From positions 1 to 44,179 of the forward strand of contig JADGNY010000049.1 of assembly GCA_017883235.1 (NCBI GenBank): a stretch of 44,179 nucleotides of DNA. The letters are read 5' to 3'. Positions 32,586-40,948 of this stretch are shown here, one piece after another. The notes beneath the pieces are model-generated. The model saw only the letters and a program-made list of their open reading frames with translations. It was not told where the DNA came from and ran no database searches. The stretch comes from Thermoanaerobaculia bacterium. Lineage in GTDB: Bacteria > Acidobacteriota > Thermoanaerobaculia > Gp7-AA8. Positions within the stretch are counted from its first letter, which is position 1. Each line of letters begins with the position of its first letter. Both the position numbers and the translations under genes were made by a program.

Positions 32586-33029
32586 ATGGACAAGCCGCAC
32601 ACACCATCCAGTGTCCCTATCGACAGGGTGATCCTCTCCGAAGGGGATCCGCTCGAGGCCAGGATCTTCACAACCTTGTTCCGGTACGACGGGTCGAACG
32701 ATCACCGCCGTGAAGAGGAGTGGGTTCATGTGATCGAAGACAAGGAGGGCAGGTGCTTTCCCAACGTCCCGACCTCGAGCGAGTGGGAGACGACCTACGA
32801 GGGCGCCGTGCTCAGGTGTCGCCGCGATCCGAAGGACACGAGGTCCTCGACGTGGGAGCTGCGTGTCCGGCGCGACGTGGCCCCAGTTTACGTGCACATG
32901 TTGAGCATCAATGAGTACTACTGTGATGACGCCACCTGGGATGACGGTATCAACGAAAGGAGGAAGTACGTCTACGCCGTCAGGGTCGATGTCGGAGCGC
33001 TAAGTGGTGATGCGCACCTGAACGTATGA
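32586..33029 (+). CDS. Acidic small protein, unrecognised
   Basis: A 147-residue soluble protein with many Asp, Glu and Arg residues, no signal peptide and no membrane segment. The middle (TWELRVRRDVAPVYVHMLS) suggests a beta-rich fold. I do not recognise it. The ATG at 32586 has AAGGAG ten bases upstream, which supports it as a real gene. It sits between the phosphotransferase-like gene and STAND 2 on the same strand, but gaps of 131 and 224 bases make a single operon uncertain. Confidence 0.6.
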   Translation: MDKPHTPSSVPIDRVILSEGDPLEARIFTTLFRYDGSNDHRREEEWVHVIEDKEGRCFPNVPTSSEWETTYEGAVLRCRRDPKDTRSSTWELRVRRDVAPVYVHMLSINEYYCDDATWDDGINERRKYVYAVRVDVGALSGDAHLNV

Positions 33030-33253
33030 TTGCGTGGCGCGCCAGCTCCATAAAACGCGACGCTTCGGACGGCGAGGATTCCGCCGCCCTCGAATCCCAC
33101 GCCGCGCTTCTCAGCAATGCAGACTGCCGCCAGCAGCACGGACGGCAGGCTGCGCGTCACGCCTGTCGGCCCGGCCCGGTGGTCTTCCGATGTCATGCTC
33201 CGATACAATGACGCGCCGCAGGTCGTGCTCGCCCCGCCGTGAAGGAGTGACCC

Positions 33254-36200
33254 ATGCCGACGCCGGAGAAACAGGTTCGCGTCTTCGTGTCGTCCACCTT
33301 CCGCGACATGCACGCCGAGCGGGATCATCTCGTCACGGTCGTCTTCCCCGAGCTGCGCGAACGCATCGAGATGCTGGGGCTGGAGTTCTTCGACGTGGAC
33401 CTGCGCTGGGGCGTGCCGGAGAAAGACGTCAACGGCGAGACCGCCAACTCCTGGGAATACTGCCGGCAGTGGATCGACCGAGTGGAGCCGCTGTTCGTGT
33501 GCATCCTCGGACAGCGCTACGGCTGGGTTCCGAAGATGGAGGATTTCAAGGACAAGGCGGACAGAGCACGGCAGGCGTCGGCGCCCCGCTCCATTACCGA
33601 TCTGGAGGTGCGGCACGCCGTGCTCAAAGATCGCCGGAAACAGCGCAGCTATTTCTACCTGCGCAAGACGCCTGTGCCCGCCTTATCGCCCGATGCGACG
33701 GCCGAAGAACGGAAAGCCCATGAGGACTTCGTCGATCCGCCGGGGCTACTCGAGCAACTCAAGGCGCTAAAGACCGAGATCGGGCAGTGCGGACGGCCCG
33801 TGCGTAGCTACGCATGCCGGTGGACCGGTCAGAGCTTCAATGACCTCGATTCCTTTGGGCGGCTTGTGCTTGACGATTTCTGGTCCGGCGTGCTGCGCGA
33901 CTCGCGCTATGTGAGCAAGGAGGTGTGGCGGCAGGCGCTTGGCGCCGATCCCGACACCGATCCGCGCTACACCGACGAATCGCATCCGGTACCGCAGGAG
34001 CTTGGCGGAAAGATCGTCGCCCTTGCCCGGCCCGCGCCGGCGTCGCCCCTGGACGAGGAGCTGCAACAGATGGAGGCGTTTGGCACCTCACGCCTGAAAT
34101 GGTTTCAGGGGCGAGACCGCGAGCTGGAAACGCTCACAGTTTTTCTCCGCTCCACCGATGAGAACGCACCCCGTCTTGCTGTCGCCGCCTCTGTGCCCGG
34201 CCAGGGCAAATCTGCGCTCTTGGCGTACCTGCACAAACAACTCAAGTCCTCACCGCACTTTGTCATCACGCATTTCGTCGGGGCTACGGAACGTTCAGCG
34301 ACGGCCCACGCGCTCGTTGAGCGGCTGCTGGGCGAGCTTGACCGTAGCGGAATCACGTGGCCGTCGGAGCAGCAGGAAGAAGGGCAGGAACCGAAACGGG
34401 ACTTCAACAGCCTCTGCCTCCGGCTCGCGCAGCGGCTCGGCGGCTACGCGGGCGAACGCCGCATCGTGATCCTGCTCGACGCGCTCAACCAGCTTACCGA
34501 CAGGCACGACCTGCAATGGCTGCCCACCCGGCTCGGGCCGAGTGTGCGCGTGATCGTCAGTTGCGTCGAGGATGCCGCAGCGAAGCCGGACAGTCCCGAA
34601 CAACGCGTGCTGCACGCGCTCGCCTCGCGCCAACCCTCGCCACTCCGAGTGGCGCTTGGGCCGCTGACGGAGGACGACGTGCGCACGATCGTCGTCGCGT
34701 ATCTCAAGGAATACTGCCATGAGCTCGACGGCGAGCATCTGGACACGCTGTGCGCGATCACCCAAGCGCGCAACCCACTCTACCTGCTGGTGATGCTGAA
34801 CGAGCTCCGTACGCTCGGCGGCAATGATCTGAACCGCATCGTACCCGCGCTGATCACCTCGATGCCTCAGGATCACCCTGACACCGTAAGCCTGTTCCGG
34901 TGGGTGTTGCAGCGGCTGGAAGTCTTCGGTCCGGAGGCGGTCCGGTGGTGGTGCCTGTATCTGGCCCATGGCCGCATCGGTATGGCCAGCCACGAACTGG
35001 CCGACCTGCTCGGCCGCAAGCTCGGCGCGGACGCTGTGCGCGCCGCGCTACGCATCGAGCGCGGCCTGCGCCGCTACCTCCAGCGCCGCGGCCGGCAACT
35101 CGACTTCTTCCACGGCCAACTCCGCCAAGCCGTGTTCGAGCAATACGGCCCGCAGGCAGGGGCGGCCAATGTGCACGCGGACATCGCCACCTACTTCCGC
35201 GTCCTCGCCGACCCGGCGGGAGACCAGAGCTGGAAAGGCGACAACCCGCGGCCGTTTCTCGAAGTGGCTTTCCATCTGGCCGGTGCTCAACGCATGGATG
35301 AATTGTGCCGGACTCTGTGCGACCTCGGGTTCATCGAGGCGCGGTGCGTGGTGGGCCAGGTCTTCGAGTTGGTCGCTGACTACCGGCTGGCGCAGGAGAG
35401 CCTCCCGGAGACGCAGGTGGACTTGCGCGAGGAACGCGCCCGCGAGGAACGCGCGAGGCGGTGGACGGCGGAGATTGTCGGGTATGCCCGACAGTGGAGC
35501 GACCGTCGTGACCGGTTGGCAAGAGGAGCAGCCGTGACGGAATCGGAGCCGAGGCTGCCGGAGACGGTGCCAACTTGCGAGATGTGGAGCGAGGAGAGGA
35601 TTCAGGCGGAGTGCGAGCGGACCACCCTGACGCCCACGCGGCGGGATCGCCTGGAGGCATTCGCCGGATTCGTTAGTGGGCAATGCTATCCGCTGCTGGA
35701 GTTTGGCAAGCGCCCCGGTTTCGTGGCGCAGCACGCGTTCAATCAGGCGCCCGCCGGTCCGGTACACGAGGCAGCGATGTCCCGGTTGCCCGCCCCGCCC
35801 ATCGCCTATGTGCTTCGCCGCTGGGCAGCCGGCGCAACATTCAACCCCAAAGCCGCCTGCCTGCGCACGCTGGAAGGCCACAGCGACTGCGTCAATGACG
35901 TGAGTGTTACTCCGGATGGGCGCCGCGCGGCCTCGGGGAGTGCGGACCATACGCTGCGGGTGTGGGATCTGGAGAGCGGGGCCTGCCTGCGCACGCTGGA
36001 GGACCAAGGGACGTATGTCTGGGGCGTGAGTGTGACGCCGGACGTGCTGCGCGCGGTGTCGTGGAGTAGGGTCAAGACGCTTCATGTTTGGGACCTGGAG
36101 AGCGGGGCCTGCCTGCGCTTTCTGGGAGTGTATGGCGACAATGTCATAAGCGGGAGTGTGACGCCGGACGGGCGGCGCGCGGTCTTGGGGAGCGCTGACA

Positions 36201-38152
36201 ATTTGGTGCGGGTGTGGGACCTGGAGAGCAGGGCCCCGATGCGCGAGCTGGAAGGACACAGCAATGCGGTCAACAGCGTGAGTGTGACGCCCGATGGGCG
36301 ACGCGCAGTCTCGGGAAGCGCTGACAATACGTTGCGGGTATGGGACCTGGAGAGCGGAAGCTGTCTGCGGGTCTTGGGAGGGCATTCTGATAGCGTCAGA
36401 AGCGTGAGCTTGACACCGGACGGGCAGCGCGCGGTCTCCGGGAGTGGACAATACGATGGGAAGGACAACACGCTTCGGGTATGGGACCTGGAGAGCGGGG
36501 CCTGCCTGCGCACACTGGAAGGGCATAGCAAAACAGTCAATTGCGTGACTGTGACTCCTGATGGGCGGCGCGCGGTCTCGGGCAGTGATGACGATTCGCT
36601 TCGGGTGTGGGACCTGGAGAGCGGGGTCTGCCTGCGCACGCTGGAAGGAAATGGCAGCGTTAACTGCATGAGTGTGACGCCCGACGGGCGGCGCGCGATC
36701 GCTGGGAGTGACCGTACGCTTCGGGTGTGGGACCTGGAAAGCGGGATCTGTCTGCGCAGGGAAGGCCACAGCGACTCTGTCATGAACGTGAGTGTGACGC
36801 CGGACGGGCGGTGGGCGATCTCGGGCAGTTTGGACCGGACGCTTCGGGTGTGGGACCTGGAGAGCGAGGTCTGCGTGCGCACGCTGGAAGGGCACAGCCG
36901 CGACATCTCGTGCTTGAGTGTAACGCCGGACGGGCGGCGCGCGATCTCGGGGAGTCTGGACCGGACGCTTCGCGTGTGGGACCTGGCGAGTGGGGCCTGC
37001 CTGCGCACGCTGGAAGGACATCGCGGCAGGGTCCAGTGCGCGAGCGTAACGCCGGACGGGCGGCGCGCGGTGTCCGGGGGTGTGGGTGTGGACTACGATG
37101 TGTCGGACAAGACGGTGCGGGTGTGGAATCTGGAGACAGGGGCCTGCCTGCGCGCGCTGGTAGGACACATCCGCGACGTTTGGTGCGTGAGTGCGATGCC
37201 GGACGGGCGGCGCGCGATCTCGGGCAGTTTGGACCGGACGCTTCGGGTGTGGGACCTGGAGAGTGGGGCCTGCCTACGTACGCTGGTAGGACATACCGAC
37301 ACTGTCACAAGCGTGAATGTGACACCGGATGGACGGCGCGCGGTCTCGGGGAGTGGGGACCACACGCTGCGGGTCTGGGACCTGGAGAGTGGAGCCTGTC
37401 TACGAACGCTGGAAGGACATTTCGGTTATGTCAACTGCGTGGATGTGACGCCGGACGGACGCCGCGCGGTCTCCGTGGATCAGAACTTCATGACGAGCCA
37501 CAACACGGTGCGAGTGTGGAACGTGGAGAGCGGGGCCTGCCTGCACACGCTGGAGGGACATGGCGGCTATGTCAACAGCGTGACTGTGACGCCGGACGGG
37601 CAGCGCGCAATCTTAGGGAGTGAGGACTATACGCTGCGGGTGTGGGACCTGGAGAGCGGGGCCTGCCTGGGTGTCTTTCTTGCGGCCGCGTCCGTGGGCG
37701 CGATCGCAAGTCATTCCGGAACGCTGGTAGCCGGACTCAGCACCGGTGACGTGGTGTTCGCGGAAATGTGGAATCTCTCGCTCAGTTCCGCCATCCTCAC
37801 CGCAGCCAATCCCGAACAGGCGCGCTGTCCCATGTGCGGTCAGGAATTTGCGCCGCCGCCCGCCGTCGTGACGGCCATTCGTGACGCTGACGCTCCGGGC
37901 TTGCTTTCCCACTGCCCGCATTGCCGGCACCCGCTCCAGTTCAACCCGTTCTTCGCCGCTGCGGACGACTATGCGGAGGTGCTCCGTCGCGGCTTGGACC
38001 ACTCCCGCCGCGAGAAAGGACCCGAGCACGAGGAGACTCTGGCCCACCTAGCCGCCCTCGCCGCGCACTTCGAACAAATGGGCCAACCCGAAGCCGCCCG
38101 CCCCTTCGCTGAAGAGCACGCATGTCTCGCTGCCCTGATTGCTGACCGGTAG
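33254..38152 (+). CDS. DUF4062-STAND NTPase with 14 WD40 repeats and zinc ribbon (STAND 2)
   Basis: A 1632-residue cytoplasmic protein. DUF4062 is at about 8-150 (VRVFVSSTFRDMHAERDHL, DLRWGV, LGQRYGWVPK, TDLEVRHAVL, YFYLRK). The NTPase has a modified Walker A, SVPGQGKS at 313-320 (Ser where the first Gly is usual), and Walker B RIVILLDALNQL. A linker homologous to that of STAND 1 follows, then 14 WD40 repeats and a degenerate blade (about 868-1510). The tail has a zinc ribbon (Cys1525, Cys1528, Cys1554, Cys1557) and a short TPR-like helix pair, both absent from STAND 1. The ATG at 33254 has GAAGGAG upstream. Likely a ligand-sensing signalling ATPase; an immune role is inference. Confidence 0.9.
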   Translation: MPTPEKQVRVFVSSTFRDMHAERDHLVTVVFPELRERIEMLGLEFFDVDLRWGVPEKDVNGETANSWEYCRQWIDRVEPLFVCILGQRYGWVPKMEDFKDKADRARQASAPRSITDLEVRHAVLKDRRKQRSYFYLRKTPVPALSPDATAEERKAHEDFVDPPGLLEQLKALKTEIGQCGRPVRSYACRWTGQSFNDLDSFGRLVLDDFWSGVLRDSRYVSKEVWRQALGADPDTDPRYTDESHPVPQELGGKIVALARPAPASPLDEELQQMEAFGTSRLKWFQGRDRELETLTVFLRSTDENAPRLAVAASVPGQGKSALLAYLHKQLKSSPHFVITHFVGATERSATAHALVERLLGELDRSGITWPSEQQEEGQEPKRDFNSLCLRLAQRLGGYAGERRIVILLDALNQLTDRHDLQWLPTRLGPSVRVIVSCVEDAAAKPDSPEQRVLHALASRQPSPLRVALGPLTEDDVRTIVVAYLKEYCHELDGEHLDTLCAITQARNPLYLLVMLNELRTLGGNDLNRIVPALITSMPQDHPDTVSLFRWVLQRLEVFGPEAVRWWCLYLAHGRIGMASHELADLLGRKLGADAVRAALRIERGLRRYLQRRGRQLDFFHGQLRQAVFEQYGPQAGAANVHADIATYFRVLADPAGDQSWKGDNPRPFLEVAFHLAGAQRMDELCRTLCDLGFIEARCVVGQVFELVADYRLAQESLPETQVDLREERAREERARRWTAEIVGYARQWSDRRDRLARGAAVTESEPRLPETVPTCEMWSEERIQAECERTTLTPTRRDRLEAFAGFVSGQCYPLLEFGKRPGFVAQHAFNQAPAGPVHEAAMSRLPAPPIAYVLRRWAAGATFNPKAACLRTLEGHSDCVNDVSVTPDGRRAASGSADHTLRVWDLESGACLRTLEDQGTYVWGVSVTPDVLRAVSWSRVKTLHVWDLESGACLRFLGVYGDNVISGSVTPDGRRAVLGSADNLVRVWDLESRAPMRELEGHSNAVNSVSVTPDGRRAVSGSADNTLRVWDLESGSCLRVLGGHSDSVRSVSLTPDGQRAVSGSGQYDGKDNTLRVWDLESGACLRTLEGHSKTVNCVTVTPDGRRAVSGSDDDSLRVWDLESGVCLRTLEGNGSVNCMSVTPDGRRAIAGSDRTLRVWDLESGICLRREGHSDSVMNVSVTPDGRWAISGSLDRTLRVWDLESEVCVRTLEGHSRDISCLSVTPDGRRAISGSLDRTLRVWDLASGACLRTLEGHRGRVQCASVTPDGRRAVSGGVGVDYDVSDKTVRVWNLETGACLRALVGHIRDVWCVSAMPDGRRAISGSLDRTLRVWDLESGACLRTLVGHTDTVTSVNVTPDGRRAVSGSGDHTLRVWDLESGACLRTLEGHFGYVNCVDVTPDGRRAVSVDQNFMTSHNTVRVWNVESGACLHTLEGHGGYVNSVTVTPDGQRAILGSEDYTLRVWDLESGACLGVFLAAASVGAIASHSGTLVAGLSTGDVVFAEMWNLSLSSAILTAANPEQARCPMCGQEFAPPPAVVTAIRDADAPGLLSHCPHCRHPLQFNPFFAAADDYAEVLRRGLDHSRREKGPEHEETLAHLAALAAHFEQMGQPEAARPFAEEHACLAALIADR
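35855..37680 (+). repeat. WD40-coding tandem array (STAND 2)
   Basis: Fourteen units of about 126 bases. The segment coding LRVWDLESGACLRTLEG is nearly identical in most units and also to the units of STAND 1. Three units that share SGSLDRTLRVWDL (near 36830, 36950 and 37225) are almost base-for-base alike, pointing to very recent duplication or gene conversion. Units with inserted loops lie near 36450, 37080 and 37490. Confidence 0.92.
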
Positions 38153-38180
38153 GAAGCGCAACAGCAATGGTCGCGCTTCG

Positions 38181-38831
38181 TCAGTGTCTCGTGTCGGGCG
38201 GATTCAGGCGTTCGTTGAAGACTCCGAGAAGCCTATTGTCCTTCAGCTCTTCGCTCACTTCGTCGAGTACCTTGCGGGCTGCCTCCAGGGCGCTGTTCTC
38301 GGCCTGGCTGTAGCACCCGTGGCCGCGGTGTCGGATCAGGTATCCGAGGGCGACGGCTCCGTCATCGCGAATCCTCGGTTCCGAAGCAAGAAGAGCTTGG
38401 ATGATCACCTCGATCGAGTAGCTGACCGGCACGCCATGGCCGTTGATGAATGCGAACAAGTCAGTGACATCGTCTCTGTCATAGGCATCGTTTCTGACCT
38501 CACCAATCGCATGCTCCAGAGCCGAGACTTCGATGAAAAGGCCGACCTGGCCAATCTGCTCGTACAGCTCCCATTGCCGGTGCCGGTAAGAAATGTAGTC
38601 TTTCGCCAAGTCGATCAGAATGTCTCCGTCGATTCTCGCCGGCAGCATCGTCTTGGGACACCCAAGACGATGCTGCCGATAGACACCGTGGGCGCAATCG
38701 ATGAGCCAGTCTGTCGTGGCCGCAGAAGAAAGCAGCAGATGCTCCTTCCCCAGTCGATAGAGGCGAGGGTCTTGGAGCAGGAGAGGCTTGAGCGCCTTCC
38801 ATGAGTCTCGGCATCGGTCCTTGGTCGCCAA
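38181..38831 (-). CDS. Unrecognised 216-residue protein
   Basis: A soluble, mostly helical protein of about 216 residues with no signal peptide. I do not recognise the family. Notable stretches are WLIDCAHGVYRQHRL, YISYRHRQWELYEQIGQVG and a late IRHRGHGCYSQAENSALEAA. A long open frame on the opposite strand (38139-38804) is taken as a shadow because it lacks a good ribosome site. The start is unusual: AGGAGG lies six bases before an in-frame ATC and 15 bases before the TTG used here. It is convergent with STAND 2, with only 28 bases between stop codons. Confidence 0.6.
   Translation of the reverse strand: MATKDRCRDSWKALKPLLLQDPRLYRLGKEHLLLSSAATTDWLIDCAHGVYRQHRLGCPKTMLPARIDGDILIDLAKDYISYRHRQWELYEQIGQVGLFIEVSALEHAIGEVRNDAYDRDDVTDLFAFINGHGVPVSYSIEVIIQALLASEPRIRDDGAVALGYLIRHRGHGCYSQAENSALEAARKVLDEVSEELKDNRLLGVFNERLNPPDTRH
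38640..38678. repeat. 18-base perfect inverted repeat inside a gene
   Basis: The arms 38640-38657 and 38661-38678 are perfect complements (CGGCAGCATCGTCTTGGG in the left arm) with a three-base ACA loop. It lies within the 38181-38831 gene and codes there for RLGCPKTMLPA. No T-run follows. It is the strongest short hairpin seen in the right half of the window. Confidence 0.9.
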
Positions 38832-39000
38832 AACGAGGATCTGTCACCTCCTGACTGACTCCATTGTGGGCGAACCGGCCTTATGTCACAACAGCTCCGT
38901 TGGCCCTCGAGGCCCCGTCACTTCCTCGCCTGCCGCCCCGCCCACCTCCCCAACCCTCGAACCTCAAACGCGATTGGATGAGTGCCTTCACCTTGACCCT

Positions 39001-39258
39001 TCACGCCTCACCACCGCCATAGCAAGTTCTCTCAGCCTCTTCGATGCAGATGGGCAGGACCTTGCCCTCGGCCGCCTCTTCGTCCGTCACGCCCCAGCGC
39101 AGGTCCACCTCGCCCCAGGTGACCCCGCGCGCTTCGCAGAGCCGGCGGAGTTGTGGGAAGACGAACTTCACCAGGTAATCCCGCTCCGCGTGCATGTCGC
39201 GGAAGGTGGACGAAATGAAGACGCGGATGACACGGTCTTGCTGGCTCGGCATGGACAT
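39001..39258 (-). pseudogene. Truncated copy of the STAND 3 N-terminus (DUF4062 fragment)
   Basis: The first about 71 residues are the same as the start of the intact gene ending at 41398 (SQQDRVIRVFISSTFRDM, DLRWGVTDEEA, EGKVLPIC). After PIC the reading leaves the family and stops 13 residues later. The NTPase and repeat parts are missing. The upstream DNA is also copied, so the fragment probably keeps the parent promoter and could make an 85-residue partial DUF4062 peptide. Confidence 0.85.
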
Positions 39259-39404
39259 GGTGCGCAGACGGGCTCCTCGATTCCTTGATTCAGCGGTGAG
39301 GCGGCGTCAGTGGTTTCCCCTGCGCAGATGATTGTAGAGCGCCTCGAGTGCGTCGTAGCCGCTCACGGTTCACACCTGCGGCGCCAACGGTTTGCGCGAT
39401 CGGC
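39032..39404. repeat. Direct repeat, copy A (about 373 bases)
   Basis: Nearly identical to 43807-44179 in the same orientation, at an offset of 4775 bases. It holds the first about 70 codons of the DUF4062 gene and about 145 bases upstream of it. A 19-codon open frame in the upstream part (39307-39366, minus strand, beginning VSGYDALEALYNHLRR) is kept in both copies. Confidence 0.9.
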
Positions 39405-39524
39405 GCCGGGAGCCGCTTGACCCTTGCTCGCCGGGCTGTCGGAAAAGACGATCTTCGTTGCCGCCGACGCCTGGGAAGTCGGGATAGTCGCCACGCACAA
39501 CCAGCAGGTCAGAACAATCAGTAG

Positions 39525-40253
39525 CGTCAGAGCTCCTCCTCTCGCGCGAGCCAGTTCATCGCAACGAGAAGAGAGGCTCTGACCCCCGAACGCTTGAACC
39601 GCCTCAACCTCGAGGGGACGACGCCCGAGAGCACGGACCCGATCGGCACGGGCACGTGTTATCCCTTCAGACCTCAGACTTCGGCCTGGTTGGCGTTCAC
39701 TCCCGCCGCTACGGACACATACCAGTTTTCCCTGTGCGGTTCGCGAACCTCGGCCGCGCTCGAGGGCTACACAGGAAATTCCTGGGGTCCCTATACCTTC
39801 GTAGCCGGTCTCTGTGTTACACAAACCACGATCGCGAACAATTGCGCGACAGCGCCGAATGCAGCGACGACGCTCACCGCCGACACGACCTACCGGCTGA
39901 TGTTGACGAACTATTTCAGCCGCGACCTTGGCCCCATGACCATCTCGATCTCTCGCGGCGCATTCTCGCCCGTCGCAACGACCATAAGCCCCGTAGCCGG
40001 ACCCACGGCCGGCAACACCGTCGTCACCATCACCGGCTCAGGGTTCGGCAACGGTACGACCGTCAAGATCGGCGGCGCGAACGCATCGTCGGTCCAGGTG
40101 CTCTCCCCGTTTGTTCTAGCCGCGACGACCGGCGCACATCCCAACGGAATCGTCGACGTCGCCGTTACCACCGGCGCCGGAACGAGCACCCTTGGCAACG
40201 CCTTCACCCACGTCGCCGGGTCTCGCCGCAGACCAACAGGGCACTCGCACTAG
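39525..40253 (+). pseudogene. Broken secreted protein with PPC-like and IPT/TIG domains
   Basis: The frame reads a pre-peptidase-C-like domain (WLAFTPAATDTYQFSLCG, then YRLMLTNYF) followed by one IPT/TIG Ig-like domain (ISPVAGPTAGNTVVTITGSG, then GNAFTHV). Such domains occur in long surface or secreted proteins. The frame opens after a TAG at 39522 with no credible start or signal peptide; a TTG at 39594 is the first possible start. It ends shortly after one IPT domain. I take it as a fragment, moved or cut during rearrangement. Confidence 0.6.
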
Positions 40254-40284
40254 CCTTGGCGGGTGGGGGCAGAGCCCTATAACA

Positions 40285-40948
40285 CATCCTCGTTACCGTC
40301 GCCGTCGCCGAAAGCTCTGTCCGATCCACAACGCCCAACAACGAGATCCTTCTTACTGAAAAGCAGACCTCGTCGCTCGCCGATCCACGGATCGCGGCAG
40401 CGCTGGCAGCCAGGGCTGACGGGAACAACGCACGCGCCCGAGGAGCGGTCACAGATCTCTTGAGGAAGCAGCCGGCCAACACCGAAGCGCTGCGCGTGGC
40501 GGTCGATCTGGCATTCGAAGAAAAGGATGATCGCGCACTCGATTCGCTCGCGGCGCGGCTGCTCGGCCGGCTGGTCGAGGAAAAGCAGGAAGAGGAAGCG
40601 AGGAACCTGATTCATGACCTGGCGGGAGTGGGCAGCGATCGACCGCTGCCGCTGTTCCTGGCGCCGGCGGCCATGCTTGTGGAGAAGTGGGGTGACCGGC
40701 GGTGGGCGGTGACCCTCTATCGACGATTGACCTCGGTCGATGCGAACGGACCTCGGGCGGTGTCGTCGCTGGTGAAGCTGGGCACACTGCTTCGAAGGGA
40801 GGGCGACCTCTCCGGTGCCCGCGAAGCGCTTCTCCGCGCGCGATCGCATCAAGCCTGCACCGAGGAGTGGATGCCGAAAATCAACGCCGGGTTGCGCGAG
40901 CTCGGCGACGCCGGCGCCACCCTCGCCGGAGAGAGTCCGTGGAGGTAG
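40285..40948 (+). pseudogene. C-terminal TPR-like fragment of a larger protein
   Basis: After a TAA at about 40282 the frame stays open for about 220 residues of helical, TPR-like sequence (DPRIAAALAARADGNNARAR, WAVTLYRRLTSVDANGPRAV, GDLSGAREALLRARSH). No ATG, GTG or TTG occurs before the TTG at 40460, well inside the homologous-looking part. The shape fits the cytoplasmic tail of a membrane or signalling protein whose front half is lost. The parent family is not certain. Confidence 0.5.

Noticed and set aside
35048-37168. Minus-strand frame of 706 codons across the STAND 2 WD40 array
   Set aside because: It is the repeat array read backwards; its apparent internal repeats come from the WD40 DNA.
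38139-38804. Plus-strand frame of 221 codons overlapping the 38181-38831 gene
   Set aside because: It begins inside the end of STAND 2, lacks a ribosome site and has less protein-like composition than the minus-strand frame with its AGGAGG.
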